Assembly: GCA_963920575.1 (NCBI GenBank)
Contig: OY986969.1
Coordinates: 27,319,434-27,383,433 of the forward strand
Length of the DNA stretch: 64,000 nt
From: Narthecium ossifragum
Lineage: Eukaryota > Streptophyta > Magnoliopsida > Dioscoreales > Nartheciaceae
Direction of reading: 5' to 3'
The notes below the pieces were generated by a model. The model was given only the letters and a program-made list of their open reading frames with translations, ran no database searches and was not told where the DNA came from. Shown here one piece after another: positions 33,766 through 44,944 of this stretch (position 1 is the first letter of the stretch; each line of letters begins with the position of its first letter). Made by a program: the position numbers and the translations under genes.

Positions 33766-34356
33766 ACTAGTGGTGCCCCTACCACCTGGTAGGGTAACCA
33801 CCCACCTACTACTCCTAACCATCCACCCACCCACTACCTCTAACCAATCACCCAGGTCACATAGGATGCCATGTAGAATGTCAGGTGCCACATAGGATGC
33901 CACGTAGGATAAAGGAGTGACAATAGGACAATAGAATAACTACCTTGCTATCATATAAGGATGACTAGTGGTGCCCCCTACCACCTGGTAGGGTAATCAC
34001 CCACCTACTACTCCTAACCAACCACCCATCCACTACCTCTAACCAATCACCCAGGCCACATAGGATGCCATGTAGAATGTCAGGTGCCACATAGAATGCC
34101 ACATAGGATAAAGGAATGACAATAGGACAATGGAATAACTGCCGTTCTATCAGATAAGGATGATATATATACTAGTGGTGTCCCCTGTCACCTGACAGGT
34201 AACCACCAACCCTACCCCAATAACCACCCAATAACTCCCTCCCACTAAACCCCTCTCAACCTAGGATTATCATGTCACATAGACACCACATAGGACATTC
34301 TCCCGCCACGTAGGACAACAGGATGGTTAACTTATAACCATCTTGTCATATAAAGA

Positions 34357-34358
<2 letters not shown>
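33766..34358. repeat. Three tandem copies of a dispersed element of about 200 bp
   Basis: Units start at ACTAGTGGTG in 33766, 33964 and 34171. Each carries CACCTGGTAGGGTAACCACC (or CACCTGACAGG) at the front and ATCATATAAGGATG-like ends. Related cores lie at 2130, 27560 and 44530-44940. Confidence 0.8.
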
Positions 34359-34398
<40 letters not shown>

Positions 34399-34415
34399 TC
34401 TTTATATACTGATAA
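34350..34415. repeat. AT-rich inverted repeat
   Basis: ATATAAAGATGATATATA is followed, after an AT run, by its reverse complement TATATATCATCTTTATAT. Confidence 0.75.
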
Positions 34416-34419
34416 TAAT

Positions 34420-35330
34420 TCGACATGCTTAATCTTGGATGAACTTAGACACCCAAGATTTAATATCATAAAAATGTATAGAGACATAATTGACTAAACA
34501 AAACAAGCAGATGTATTAGCTGAAAAACAAGCACTGTTGTTAAGTCATTTTATTAGAGTCGAGTGGCCAAAGTTTTAAAATCATTGCTTGCAAAACTGAA
34601 TTAGCTTTTAATTAAGTAATTGTTTATGGCGTGTGTGACCATTTAATTTTTACTTCCTCAAATGAAAGCCCAAAATAAGAGAGCCATTAATTTTATTAAG
34701 AACGTTCTGATTCCATAACATGCACCCAAACCCAAAATAAGAGAACCATTAATTTTGGAATTACTCGAGTCTTGTCACGTACAAAACTTGTAGTATTATT
34801 TTCTTTTTAAATCCACTTATCTTTTGATTTGTCAATCAATGTACATTTTTGTGTTTCTTTGCAAAACATGCCAAATTCATAAATTGGGGACTAAAATAGC
34901 CCTTGCCAACTCTCTCTTATCAGTTAATGCCACCTGACATTAGTATGAGAGAGAGAAAGGAGAAAATTCCTTACTTATGCGAGGAATTTTTTAATGCCAC
35001 ATGACATAGATCTGTCAATTTTATTCTTCCATAAATGAGAAATCCTTGTCAATTTCAAAGAATCATTGGTTCTTAGTTAGGAATCTTTAGTTATTAGTTA
35101 TTACTTAGAAGATACCGTTCACATGTAGAACAAAAAAACAGAGTGTCGAGGTTCTCTCTCCTCCCGCCTCTCTCTCTCTCCTCCTGTCTCTCTCTCCACA
35201 TTGTCTTCTCTCTCCATCGACTCTCTCTCTCTCTCCATATGGTCTTCTCTCTCTCCTCCCGCCTCTCTCTCCTCGACCTCTCTCTCTCTCCCCCGTTGCC
35301 ATCCCTACTGGTGTGGTGGTCCTTCAATCG
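34420..35330. other. Intergenic region with CT-rich simple repeat
   Basis: No gene. A TCTC-rich block at about 35150-35300 gives long artificial open frames of Ser/Leu or Arg/Glu on the two strands. Confidence 0.5.
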
Positions 35331-35481
35331 CTGATTGTCCCATCTGGGTACCGCCCAACGGTTTCTTTGGCTGCCATACGACACGTGGCCGGCTCCTATC
35401 GGTAGACAATTTCTGACACACAGCGTCGCCCTGCTCTGTACCTCCAGTCTGTGTCGTACTCGCATCGTCTGGTTGGCGTGG

Positions 35482-36466
35482 TCATCCTCTCAAGCTCCGG
35501 CGAACTCGACGCACCGTGTGCCACGCAGTCGCCGCTGCTGCAATGATTGCAAGCGGGAAGGGCGTAGGCCGATCTTCGGCGACCTCACTGTGAGTATCCA
35601 TCTTCTCAAAGCCTGGTTCCTCCTCCACCATCTCTAGATCCCTATCTCTTTTGTCTGACGCTGCCCTTTCCTTCACCTTAGATTCCTCCAATTCCTTGCA
35701 AGACCCAGCCCCATGGCCTATTTTAGCACAGAACTCACAAATCTTAACGTTCTCATAGATGAATTGTACCAATCTCGTACCGCACCTAGTCATGACTGGG
35801 ACTCCAAATTTCACGACCCGACTGATATCCATCTCCACACACACCCGGGCATACCTGCCCCTTTCAGCATCCTCAGTGATTAGGTCCACTTGCAGCGGGA
35901 GCCCAATCGATGAGACTATTCTCATCACTGCCTTTCTATCAAATAACTCCATCGGCAGTTCTGGGAGCCTCAACCATACCGGGGTCTTTGAGAAGGCCTC
36001 AGGAACAGGGCAAAAATCCTCCCTCCATCTCAGAAGAGATTGCATCTTCCCATTTACAGACCAAGGTCCCCGAGTGAGGACGTTGTGGAAATCATCCTCG
36101 TTGGTAAACTAGAAAACCAGCACCCCTTGAGCCATGTCTATCACCTTAAAGTTGTCCGTGGTATTCCAAAGTAGGGATAACTTCTGCTTCAAAATGGTGA
36201 GCGCAACCTCCGACCTAGGAATCTCCCAAAAAGGAATATCTCTATTTCCGACAACAACGATCGAGGAGTTCATCCTCCAAGACGACCTCGACAACATACA
36301 AAGGGCCAAGTCTAGCCAACTCCTCCTCCGTTACCCTGGTGGACTTAGGTTTCAAACCGGCCGCAGCCGCATAGGTGGCCTTGCCTCCCCACCCCTTACC
36401 ACCACCAGGGAGTTTGGAGGCCCCTCGCGCACCCAGTTGGCCTGTGTCGAGGTCTGGCGACTTCAC
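35482..36466 (-). pseudogene. LINE ORF1 relic (DUF4283-like plus zinc knuckle)
   Basis: Minus-strand frames read as a plant L1-type ORF1: an N-terminal segment at 36466-36242, then a frame change, then PFWEIPRSEVALTIL and DNFKVIDMAQGVLVF, then (from 36045) WREDFCPVPEAFSKTPVWLR, a DUF4283-type core, and the zinc knuckle CEFCAKIGHGAGSC of form C-x2-C-x4-H-x4-C. The ORF2 (endonuclease and reverse transcriptase) is absent. In intact LINEs this protein binds the element RNA. At least one frameshift makes it non-functional. Confidence 0.75.
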
Positions 36467-36494
36467 CGGCTATGGACTCCCCGTGGGTTCCCAG

Positions 36495-36655
36495 CTAGTC
36501 TCTCTCTCACTCATTTTCTACCAACTCTTTTAAACCCGTAGTTGTCTTCGTGCAGCGCAGACGGTCTCTGTTTCACCTAGTCTCTCTCTCACTCATTTTC
36601 TACCAACTCTTTTAAACCCGTAGTTGTCTTCGTGCAGCGCAGACGGTCTCTGTTT
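36495..36655. repeat. 82-bp tandem duplication upstream of the LINE ORF1 relic
   Basis: Two almost identical units starting CTAGTCTCTCTCTCACTC at 36495 and 36577. They precede ORF1 on its own strand, where L1 elements carry a repeated 5' untranslated region that acts as promoter. Confidence 0.8.
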
Positions 36656-36775
36656 CCTTCTGCTGTAATACCCGATGCTTGGGATTTTGTCCCTAGTGAC
36701 GGGTGTTTGAACCCCATGAAACGTGGGATTGTAGTCTTATGAGGCTTGACTTATCAAAAAGAAAAAGAAAAAAAA
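36656..36775 (+). mobile_element. SINE-like or LINE-tail repeat
   Basis: Has GGGTGTTTGAACCCCATG, which resembles a tRNA-type box B, and ends in TGAGGCTTGACTTATC plus an A-rich tail. It may be a tRNA-derived SINE. Confidence 0.4.
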
Positions 36776-37188
36776 GAAGCCATTGCCCTCGTGTTTCTTT
36801 TCACCATTAGCTAGCCCTAAAATAAGACCTAGCTCCCATTAATTGACTTGTATATAGTTAAGTTATTCATTTGATCAGGATTTGGTATTAGGTAGGGTAA
36901 GAATAATTGAGAACTTGGGCCATTGCCCTGATCATGAGTAAGTGCATGCTGCCCCTCCGCGTGGTAGTTGAAAGGAGGAAGCAGGGACTTATCTGGGTAT
37001 TTATTAGCGATAGCAAATTAATATCGATGTGAGTGAGGACTCGGCTACTGCATAAAAAATAAAAAAGGACTTGTCTGCGTTGACTTGATATGTATGTGTA
37101 GATAGATATAGGGAATATATATAGGGAGATATAAGTTATGGACCACATAACATTTTGACCCCCGCGTTCAAACTAGCTACCAAATGGC

Positions 37189-37306
37189 TATATAAGCTTC
37201 ATCCATCCATCTCTTCTGAAGCATCATCAATCCCAATTCGAAAACCTTTTCCTCCATTTCCTCTGAAGCATCAATCCCAATTCGAAAACCTTTTCCTCTA
37301 CAGGAC
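37189..37306 (+). promoter_or_regulatory. TATA box and duplicated leader of branch 1 gene 37354
   Basis: TATATAA at 37189-37195, then the conserved leader. The part TCTGAAGCATCA...CCCAATTCGAAAACCTTTTC is duplicated in tandem within the leader, unlike in the sister genes. Confidence 0.75.
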
Positions 37307-37353
37307 AGGCCTCTTTCTGCAGCTTTATTTGCTACTCACCTAGCTATAACAAA

Positions 37354-37357
37354 ATGG

Positions 37358-37389
<32 letters not shown>

Positions 37390-38039
37390 GTACTTGCATA
37401 AAAATAATAGTGGCTAACTGTCTTCTCTCTAATTCTCTCTAATTTGTGCAGAGGTGCCAACCAACATGCCGACCCAATCGCCCCTGCTGCATCCCGGGCT
37501 GCCGCTATAATTATGATGATGATCTTCCTGCAGGTGAAGTCCAAGTCGGCAATGACAACTACGCTGCGCGAGACTCTGATGATTTAATATGTGGCAACGA
37601 GGTCACCGGGGGTGTTGGGAGGGCACGCGTCGCTGTCGGCGGCCAAGCCGGCCGTGACTCCTCCAATTACTTCCGAAACAACCGCATCAGAGATGCCAAT
37701 GCGGACGTCGACGTAGGCGTCGGGAACACTGCCGGTCGGGATGCCAATATGGATATCTCCAACAACAACGTGCGGGGCGGCGTACGCGGTGCTCGCGTGC
37801 GCGTTGGGGCAGCGAACGATGCTTGTTTCGATAACAATATGCGGGTCTCGCGCAACAGCGTGGTGGGTGCCAGTGACGATGTCGACATCGCCACTGGTAA
37901 CAAGGCAGGCAGGAACAACAACATGGATGTGTCCGACAACTGCGTCGAAGGTGGTCGAGGAGGAGTGCGGATGGGAGCCAGGAATGCTGCTGGAAGGGAC
38001 AACAATGCTCGTGTCCGCGGCAACGTGGTCCACCGTTGA
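37354..38039 (+). CDS. Branch 1 Asn/Gly-rich 28-residue repeat protein
   Basis: Two exons: start codon alone (37354-37356) and 37452-38039; 196 residues. The 95-bp phase-0 intron starts GTCTCTCTCT and contains CT and CA runs. The N-terminus MRCQPTCRPNRPCC with GC after three more residues fits C-x3-C-x4-P-C-x3-G-C. A six-residue Asp-rich insertion (YDDDLP) follows, then about six repeats of the 28-residue unit. Examples are MDISNNNVRGG, MRVSRNSVVGA and VGNTAGRDAN. It ends VRGNVVHR. High third-position GC. It is intact, with no signal peptide or membrane segment. Its neighbour in the same orientation is the paralogue at 31135. Function unknown. Confidence 0.85.
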
Positions 38040-38149
38040 TTATAAGTACTCCTTCCAAGTTTCAGTACCATGACTACAGTAGCTGCTGCTGCTGGCGCAG
38101 CCATTTATATGTATGTGTTTGTCTCCTTAGTTCTATGCTGTCAATTGAA

Positions 38150-38402
38150 TAAGTTTGCTCCATCTTATTACTGCCGCCGCCATCGCCGCCTGTCATAGGC
38201 ACAGTGCTTCGGCAGAAGAAAGAAGGGGTACATGGTTGAGTTTAATTTCCTTCCTGTACTGTACGTTTGCTTGATTTTCCTAGTCATTTGCTCCAATTGA
38301 ATAAGTTTTGTTCCATCTTATTGCTGCCCGGCATCGCCTCCTTTCATGGGCGTGGTGCTTCGGTAGAACAAGAAGGGGGTGCTTGTGTTTAATTTCCTTA
38401 GG
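38150..38402. repeat. Tandem duplication in the 3' flank of the branch 1 gene
   Basis: TCCATCTTATT(A/G)CTGCC ... GTGCTTCGG(C/T)AGAA ... TTTAATTTCCTT occurs at about 38158-38258 and again at 38308-38400. The 3' flank of the gene at 31135 (32040-32090) is weakly similar, so this is probably 3' untranslated sequence. Confidence 0.65.
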
Positions 38403-39068
38403 TTTTCTGTTTGAGGTTGCGTGAATAAAAAAAATTATGTTGAATGTCGAAAGAGTGAACAATGTGTTATACTTATTAGCCTACAATATTATTTAGATGG
38501 GAAGTTGAGTTTCAACTAGAACTCTATGCCGCTAAAATACTCATGCAAGCACAAATTTCTTAGAAAAAAAGATTCCAAGACCTCTCACATGATACTACAA
38601 CTACATCACCGCACTGGAACAGGGCGTTTCAGAGTATATGTATTTGTATGTGTATGTGGGCGCGGGCGCACCAATTGAATGGAATCGGGCGCTGCAATAA
38701 TTCATCAACTGTAGGCCCTGCAGTAATTAACTTTTTCTCTCTATTATCATTATTACATCCAATGGTTAAGATGAATTACTGCCGCGCCTTGCAGTTGACA
38801 AATTACTGATAGACCCTAGGAATCGGAACTAATTAATTAAATTAAAGTTCCATCATCAGCTGATGCTGTCAATTAAGGGTAGTTGAGTGCTTCGAAAAAT
38901 CCTAATGTGCCTATCATCTTGTGCATAAAAAATTCACTCAAGCTTATCATGAAATCCTCTTGTCCATGGGTATTATAGGTAGAACTACTGGTGATCATTA
39001 TCCAAGATGCCGAAGACGTAGTTATATCATTATAAAGTCCGAGGGCAAGGTTTTCAAACCAATGTTTT

Positions 39069-39187
39069 CAGTTTTTTTTTTTTTAAATAGTTAAGCAAGG
39101 CAGTGGGGAGAATACCAGCTGGGGGTGAGAGAGGGTACCAACCTTCGAACCCGGGTCCTTCACAGGACACCCAAGCTATCATACCAG
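39069..39187 (-). mobile_element. tRNA-related SINE-like element
   Basis: On the minus strand ATGATAGCTTGGGTGTCC (box A-like) is followed by CCGGGTTCGAAGGTTGG (box B-like) and, after about 50 bp, by a poly-A tail (poly-T at 39069-39085 on the plus strand). Confidence 0.55.
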
Positions 39188-39559
39188 ACAAGCTAGGGGA
39201 GGTTGGTGATAGATTAGCCTGTATATTCATTTAGCTTTTCTTATGAAAATAAAAGCCCAACTGCATGTGCATATATATACACATAAACAACGACAAAAGA
39301 TATATACTTAATCTCCATCAGATTCCAAAACAAGAAAATGAAAATCTTAGTGCTCGTCATCGATCGTAGGCCTGCATGACCACAATTGCTCTGGAGTAAG
39401 CTAGCTATATATCCACCTAAATAATTTTCCGAATGTCAACTGCGTGATGTGAATGATCCTCTGAAACCAGGGAATTGTGAGTCTATAATAATTATTGTAT
39501 TTATATGGAAAGATTCTGGTGCTATCAGCCTATCACTACTAGCTAGCAAGAAGGTTAGG

Positions 39560-41067
39560 AGGAAATCTTTTGGTTGCCTGCATCAACAGATGCAGGCATC
39601 AGTTGATGCAGCATCATGGTTCAAACATGTGTTTGGTTGATCAGATGCATCAATTGATGCTGTATCTAGAGATGCAAAAAAGTGACTTCATGCTGCATCT
39701 GGAGAAGCAGCCAAATTGGCTGCATCTGCTGATGCATCTCACGTGATACCACGTGACTTCTTCCCCTCATCTCTTCCCTCCTTCCCCTCTCTCCCTCTAA
39801 CCGATGCTCTCTTCCGCTGCTCTCTCTCTCTCACCCAAGCTCCTCTCTTTCGCTGCTCTCTCTCTCACCCGAGCACCAACCCCCTTCCCCTCTCCTTCCC
39901 CAAGCTCCTCTCTTCCGCTGCTCACCGACCTCCTTCGATCCCCTCTCCTTCCCCAAGCTCGGCGGCGTTCCTTCCCCGAGCTCCTCTCTTCCTCTGCTCT
40001 CTCTCGCTGCTCTCTCTCTCTCACCCGATCACCGACCTCCTTCCCCTCTCCTTCCCCAAGCTCCGCGGAGAGCTCTGGTCACCCATTAACCTCCTTCCGC
40101 TTTCTCCTTCCCCAAGCTCGGCGGCGTTCCTTCCCCAAGCTCCTCTCTTCCTCTGCTCTCTCTCGCTGCTCTCTCTCTCTCACCCGATCACCGACCTCCT
40201 TCCCCAAGCTCCGCGGCGAGCTCTGGTCACCCATTCGCCTCCTTCCGCTTTCTCCTTCCCCAAGCTCAGCGGCGATCCTTCCTTGAGCTCCTCCTTCCCC
40301 TCTTCCACAGAGGCCTTTTTCCGATAATGGGTTGTCGTAGGCGGTTCCGGGGACGACGTTGGAGGCCTTTTTCTGGCTTCTGCGGCATCGGAGGAAGCTC
40401 TCCAATGCTCCTGACCCCGACGTCGAGCTCCTCTGTGACCTCCGTCGAGCTTCTCTGTGACCTCCGTCGAGCTCCTCTCCTGGTCCTGACATCAAGCGAC
40501 GCCGAGCGTGGGAGAAGCAGAGGAGATGGAGAGGAGGGAGGAGAGGGGAGTGGGACGGGGTGGGGGTCCGGGTGGGAGAAGCAGAGGAGATGGAGAGGAG
40601 GGAGGAGATGGCTCCGGCGTCTTCTCCAGCATTCCTCTCCATCTTCGCCGGAGGGAGGCGATGCCGCGGGTAGCACAACCGCAGTGAGCGCGGTGGAGGC
40701 GGTGGGGTGGCGCGGACGAAGGCCGCGGGTGGCCCAAGGGGCGCTGGCGGTGGCCGTTAGGGAGGAGAGGGCGCCGGAGGAAAGAGCAGAGGAGATGGAG
40801 AGGAGGGAGGAGGGATGAGGGGAGAGGGGAGTGGGACGGGGTGGGGGTCGGGTGGAAGAAGCAGAGGAGATGGAGAGGAGGGATGAGGGGAGAGGGGAGT
40901 GGTGGCCTGCATCAACTGAAGCAATACATACTAACCAAACACAAAACTAGCTAATACTGCATCAGTTGATACAAGCAACCAAACAAACAGATGATGCTAA
41001 TACTGCATCAACTGATGCTGCATCAGCTGATGTCTTGCATCAACTGATGCAAGCAACCAAACGCCCC
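39560..41067. mobile_element. Non-autonomous TIR element with GC-rich low-complexity interior
   Basis: The left end TTTGGTTGCCTGCATCA and the reverse complement of the right end (GTTTGGTTGCTTGCATCA) form long imperfect inverted repeats, each with several palindromic GCATCA-xx-TGATGC units. The right terminus is CGCCCC before TAA, like PIF/Harbinger. The interior (39760-40900) is CT-rich then GA-rich, with several long open frames that are composition shadows. No transposase. Confidence 0.65.
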
Positions 41068-41069
41068 TA

Positions 41070-41860
41070 AATGAAGTTTTCCAGAGACAGGCTTGGGAAA
41101 GATGTATAGTAGCATTCGTAGAGGGTTCATGAATTTCGACTTAGTCAAGTCTCGGAATATTAGTTCTCATATATTGCCTGCCAATTAATCGTCTGTACGT
41201 GCATATAAAATGACCCGGATCCCAGAAGAAACTCAAACAATAAGACGTATAGCTCCCATTGACTCATACGTCAAGTACCACTCTCATCGTTTACAAATCA
41301 CAACCACCTACCTCTACCTCCCAGCTAGCCAACCTAGCTAACCTCACAACAAAGTTATATTTAGTCGGTATAGGGGGCCTGCATGAGAACGATTGCTATG
41401 CAATAATTTAGCTAGCTAGCTAGTACAGTAATTTTTCAAACGTCAACTATGCGATGTGACCAGGGAATTGTGATTCTATATTGCCAGCTGCCAAATGTAT
41501 GTGCATATAAAAAGACCTGGAAGAAGACTCGTAATACATGGATTGGAAGTCCTGCCAATCACGCTGGACAAACCTACCTAGCAAGCATACATACTTCTTG
41601 ATCTTCTGTTTCTTTGGTATTTCTTCGGTTAGAAGGTGTGAAACCATGCATATGTTAATATGAATGATTGATGGCCAAAATACATAAAGAAAGACCGATC
41701 AGTTTAGTCCACTTTGCGGACTATTATTTAAGGCCACTGGAATTGAAGATTGATGACTAATGCGTTTGCATTGCGTGCGGCGATCAACTTGGCTGAGTTT
41801 TTTCATGATCAACCAAAGGAAATTAAAAACTCCGTACGTAAACTTCACAACCAACTCGAT
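41070..41860. other. Intergenic region with duplicated flank modules
   Basis: No gene. 41225-41345 (TAGCTCCCATTGACT, AAGTACCACTCT, TTTACAAATCACA) matches 33215-33310, and partly 36810-36860, showing that whole gene-plus-flank units were duplicated. Confidence 0.5.
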
Positions 41861-41972
41861 CTCTCCCGGCTTCCTCAAAGCACAGAGCAGGTCTCTATAT
41901 ATATGACCATTCTGCTCAAGAAGCTTACCACAATTGTCTTCTTCCTCTTTCCACTCAGTCCATTATAACATC

Positions 41973-41996
41973 ATGATCCACTCCTTCCTAACAGTA

Positions 41997-42041
<45 letters not shown>

Positions 42042-43916
42042 CATCTCTGCGACTCTTTACTGAATTGCAAATGCTTATTATTGCAGAGTCTATTCACGAC
42101 GAAGCACGATGCTGCTGCCAATTCCGCTCAGGATGAAGTTCCTCATGATGGCGGTGGCGGCGGCCAATCCGTGGGTCCGCCCGCAGCCTCCCAGGAGAGC
42201 AATCAGGTAAACCTTCCGCCATGACGTCATGTGTTGTAGTGAGAACATAGACCCAAAGCTGGGGAATTCTTATTGCTTTAAGATGTGCCTAACTAGAGTA
42301 GCAGTGAGGAAAAACCTGGGAATTCTTGGTAACAGGTCCATCTTTTTTATTGTTAGCAAGCAGCTCAAGGAGGACCTTTCTCTTATTAATTACTTCTTTT
42401 TTCGTTTTAAATCGTCGATATGGGCCCCTGAGATTTTTGTACTGTAAACAATATATGCTATTGATCTGTGCCAAAACCGAGTTTTCTCTATTGTTAGTCA
42501 TTACCTTATATTTCCTTTGTTTTTTTCCAAGCTTGTTAATCGTTTCAACTTGTCCAAAACCGAGTTTTCTCTATTGTTGGATTTAAGAGTTAGAAGTCGC
42601 CTTGAGTTCCACTAACGTTCACTGAATTGCCACTGCAGCATTCAGCACCGCCACCAGAGAAGTCATCCTGCGATAACGTCACTGAAGATCCATCAAAGGT
42701 GGTTATAGGAGAAGGAAATTATGAAGGTAAGAGTACTGATCGCCATGTTATTGGCAACTATGTAAGCATATTTCCATCACTTCAGTCTCAGCCCCAGCCT
42801 CAATTCCAAACTCAGCTACAGCCTCAGGCCCAATCTCAACCCCATCCTCAAGTCCAACCTCAACCCGAGGCTCAGGCCCAATCTCAAATCCAACCTCAAC
42901 CCCAGCCTCGACAACAATCTCAGCCTCAGTCTCAATCCCAAACTCACCCTCAGCCTCAACATAGGGAAGATCTATATGTTAATGGGGATGAGAGGCAAGA
43001 ATACCATGGCAATTGCGACTCACATCTACAGGAGACGTTGATAGGTGAATATGGAGGCGAGGGTAGTCACCCAACTGAATCCAACATCCTTGTCTACGAT
43101 AACATCGTCATTGGAGATCCATCAAAGGTGGTTATAGGACAAGGGAATCATGGTGGTAGGAGCACCGGTGGTCGAGTCACAGGCAATCGTGTAAGCAGAT
43201 ATCCATCATCTCAGCCTCAGTCCCAGTCTCAGCCCGAGCCCCAGCTTCAACCTCAATCTCAGCCTCAACCTAAACCTCAGTTTCGGTATCAGCTGCTTGA
43301 ACCTCATCTTCAGTCTCAGCCTTCACCTCAGCTCCAGCCACACCCTCAGTCTCAGCCTCAACCCCAGTCACCGATAAGGGGATACGAATGTGAGGGTGGT
43401 CACCCAACTGAATGCGGAACCCTCGTCTACGATAACATCGTCACTGGAGATCCATCAAAGGTGGTTATAGGACAAGAGAATCGTGGAGGTAGGACCACCG
43501 GTGGTCGAGTCACTGGCAATTGTGTAAGCAGGTATCGATCACCTCTGCCTGAACCACAGTCTCAAACCCAGCCCCAGACTCAGTCTCAGATTCAGCCTCA
43601 GCCTCAGCCCCAGCTCCAGCCTCACCCTCAGCCTCAGCCTCAGCCTCAGCCTCAGCCTCAGTCTCAACCCCAATCTAGACAAGATACATACGTTAATGGG
43701 GCTGGGTGGCGGGGCTATTATGGCAATTGCAATCCATATCAACAACAAATGCCGATAAGTGGATTCAAAAGTGAGAGCGGTCACCCAACTGAACACGAGA
43801 CCCTTGTCTACGATAACATCGTCACTGGAGATCCCTCAAAGATAGTTATAGGACAAGGGAACCGTGGAGGTAGGAGCACCGGTGGTCAGGTCAGTGGGAA
43901 CCGTGTAAGCAGATGA
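41973..43916 (+). CDS. Branch 2 protein with four repeat units and Pro-Gln linkers
   Basis: Proposed exons: 41973-41993 (MIHSFLT), 42087-42206 and 42639-43916, all phase 0; 472 residues. Exon 2 is Gly/Ala-rich. Exon 3 begins HSAPPPEKSS and contains four repeat units. The first is degenerate (CDNVTEDPSKVVIGEGN). The others start LVYDNIVIGDPSK or LVYDNIVTGDPSK and end GNRVSR or GNCVSR. They are joined by Gln/Pro/Ser linkers of about 50-90 residues, with YVNG- and YYGNC-containing stretches. The donor ACA-GTACTC is weak, but it lines up with TCG-GTAATC in the paralogue at 17695. Without it, the frame is open from the ATG across a TA microsatellite. The terminal unit matches branch 1 repeats. Intact; function unknown; likely an extended chain with folded beads. 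Confidence 0.75.
42009..42040. repeat. (TA)n microsatellite in intron 1
   Basis: About 16 TA units between exon 1 and the acceptor TTATTGCAG at 42086. It is in frame and encodes alternating Ile-Tyr if not spliced. Confidence 0.85.
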
Positions 43917-44149
43917 AATTCCAGAAATGCTATATAATGTGGAAGACAACATGGTTCAATAATCTTGATGTTTAATTATATTGTAATCTTCTATCAAATT
44001 TTATGTTTCAGTTTCCCAGAATATATACAAGTGTGTTTAATGAATAAGGAATTGAAAATGACCTGGAACTAATTCTTGCCCAAAATTATTGTGATGCCTG
44101 ATCCATCGTAAACAAGATGGAAATCAAGCTATACGAGAGCACATATAAT

Positions 44150-44300
44150 ATTGTGGCTAAGACCTACCTCTTTGGTTAAGACCCCATGTGCGAGATGATC
44201 TTTGGTTCGAATCTCTTAGGATTTTATGGTGTTTGTAAGATTATAAGGGCAAGGTGCATCCTAAGTCTGATTAAAACTCAAGTTTTTTAAGAAAAAATGA
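44150..44300 (+). mobile_element. tRNA-related SINE-like element
   Basis: ATCTTTGGTTCGAATCTCTT is a good box B, preceded by GGTTAAGACCCCATGTGCGA; the element ends in AAGTTTTTTAAGAAAAAA. No target duplication was found. Confidence 0.45.
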
Positions 44301-44306
44301 TACTCT

Positions 44307-44462
44307 AGGGGCACATTTGGATGCGGATCCGCGGGATGGGGAAGCGCGGATCCGGTCCTCGTGTTTGGATCTCACGGGGGATCCAGGAAAATGGGATCCG
44401 CTATTCCTACGGACGCCGCGCGCAAGATTCGCTCCCGTGGATTCCACGCCAAACAGACCCTA
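44307..44462. mobile_element. GC-rich MITE
   Basis: TAGGGGCACATTTGGATG at the left and the reverse complement of CACGCCAAACAGACCCTA at the right form terminal inverted repeats with several mismatches. The interior holds repeated GGATCC-like words. Confidence 0.55.
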
Positions 44463-44524
44463 GTTATACCAACAACCTAAAATTAATTGTTTTATATAGC
44501 TTATGAATCACAATATTATGTATA

Positions 44525-44940
44525 TATTATGTGAGCCCTCGTGCTACCTAGCACGGGTAACCACCAACCCCCACTACTCCTCTTTCTCTCTCTCCTAATC
44601 ACCCGGTAACTACCACCCCAACTACTCTTTTCCACGTGGTTTCATCTTGATTGCATAATATATCATAACATAACTTAAATCGGGTATCGTCAGTCGTGTA
44701 ATAGGACGCACCTGATCTTATATAATAGACTAGGTGGGCCCCTCCGTGCCACCTGGTATGGGTAACCACCACCCCCACTACTCCTCTTTTTCTCTCATAA
44801 CCACCCAATAACCACCACCCCTACTACTCTTTTTCACGTGGCTTCATCTCTATCGCATGATATATCCAGGCTTAATTTAGATTAGACATCCTCAGTCGCA
44901 TGATAGAATGCACATTATCTTATATAATAGATATACTCTT
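44525..44940. repeat. Two tandem copies of the dispersed CACCTGGTANGGGTAACCACC element
   Basis: Units at about 44528 and 44731, each with ACC(T/A)...GGGTAACCACC, a CCACTACTCCTCTTT stretch and TCTTATATAATAGA at the end. Related to the array at 33766-34358. Confidence 0.65.
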
Positions 44941-44944
44941 CTTA

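Noticed and set aside
37584..38104. Long open frames opposite to the branch 1 gene at 37354
   Set aside because: They are antisense shadows of a GC-rich repetitive coding sequence; the plus-strand frame has the paralogue structure and splice sites.
39716..40818. Overlapping frames of 120-200 codons on both strands
   Set aside because: They are products of CT-rich and GA-rich low-complexity sequence inside a TIR element; no motif and no consistent codon use.
41973..42086. AT-AC (U12-type) intron directly after the ATG of the four-unit gene
   Set aside because: The bases after ATG do not fit the U12 donor beyond AT, and the acceptor is a normal AG. A GT donor seven codons later aligns with the paralogue at 17695.
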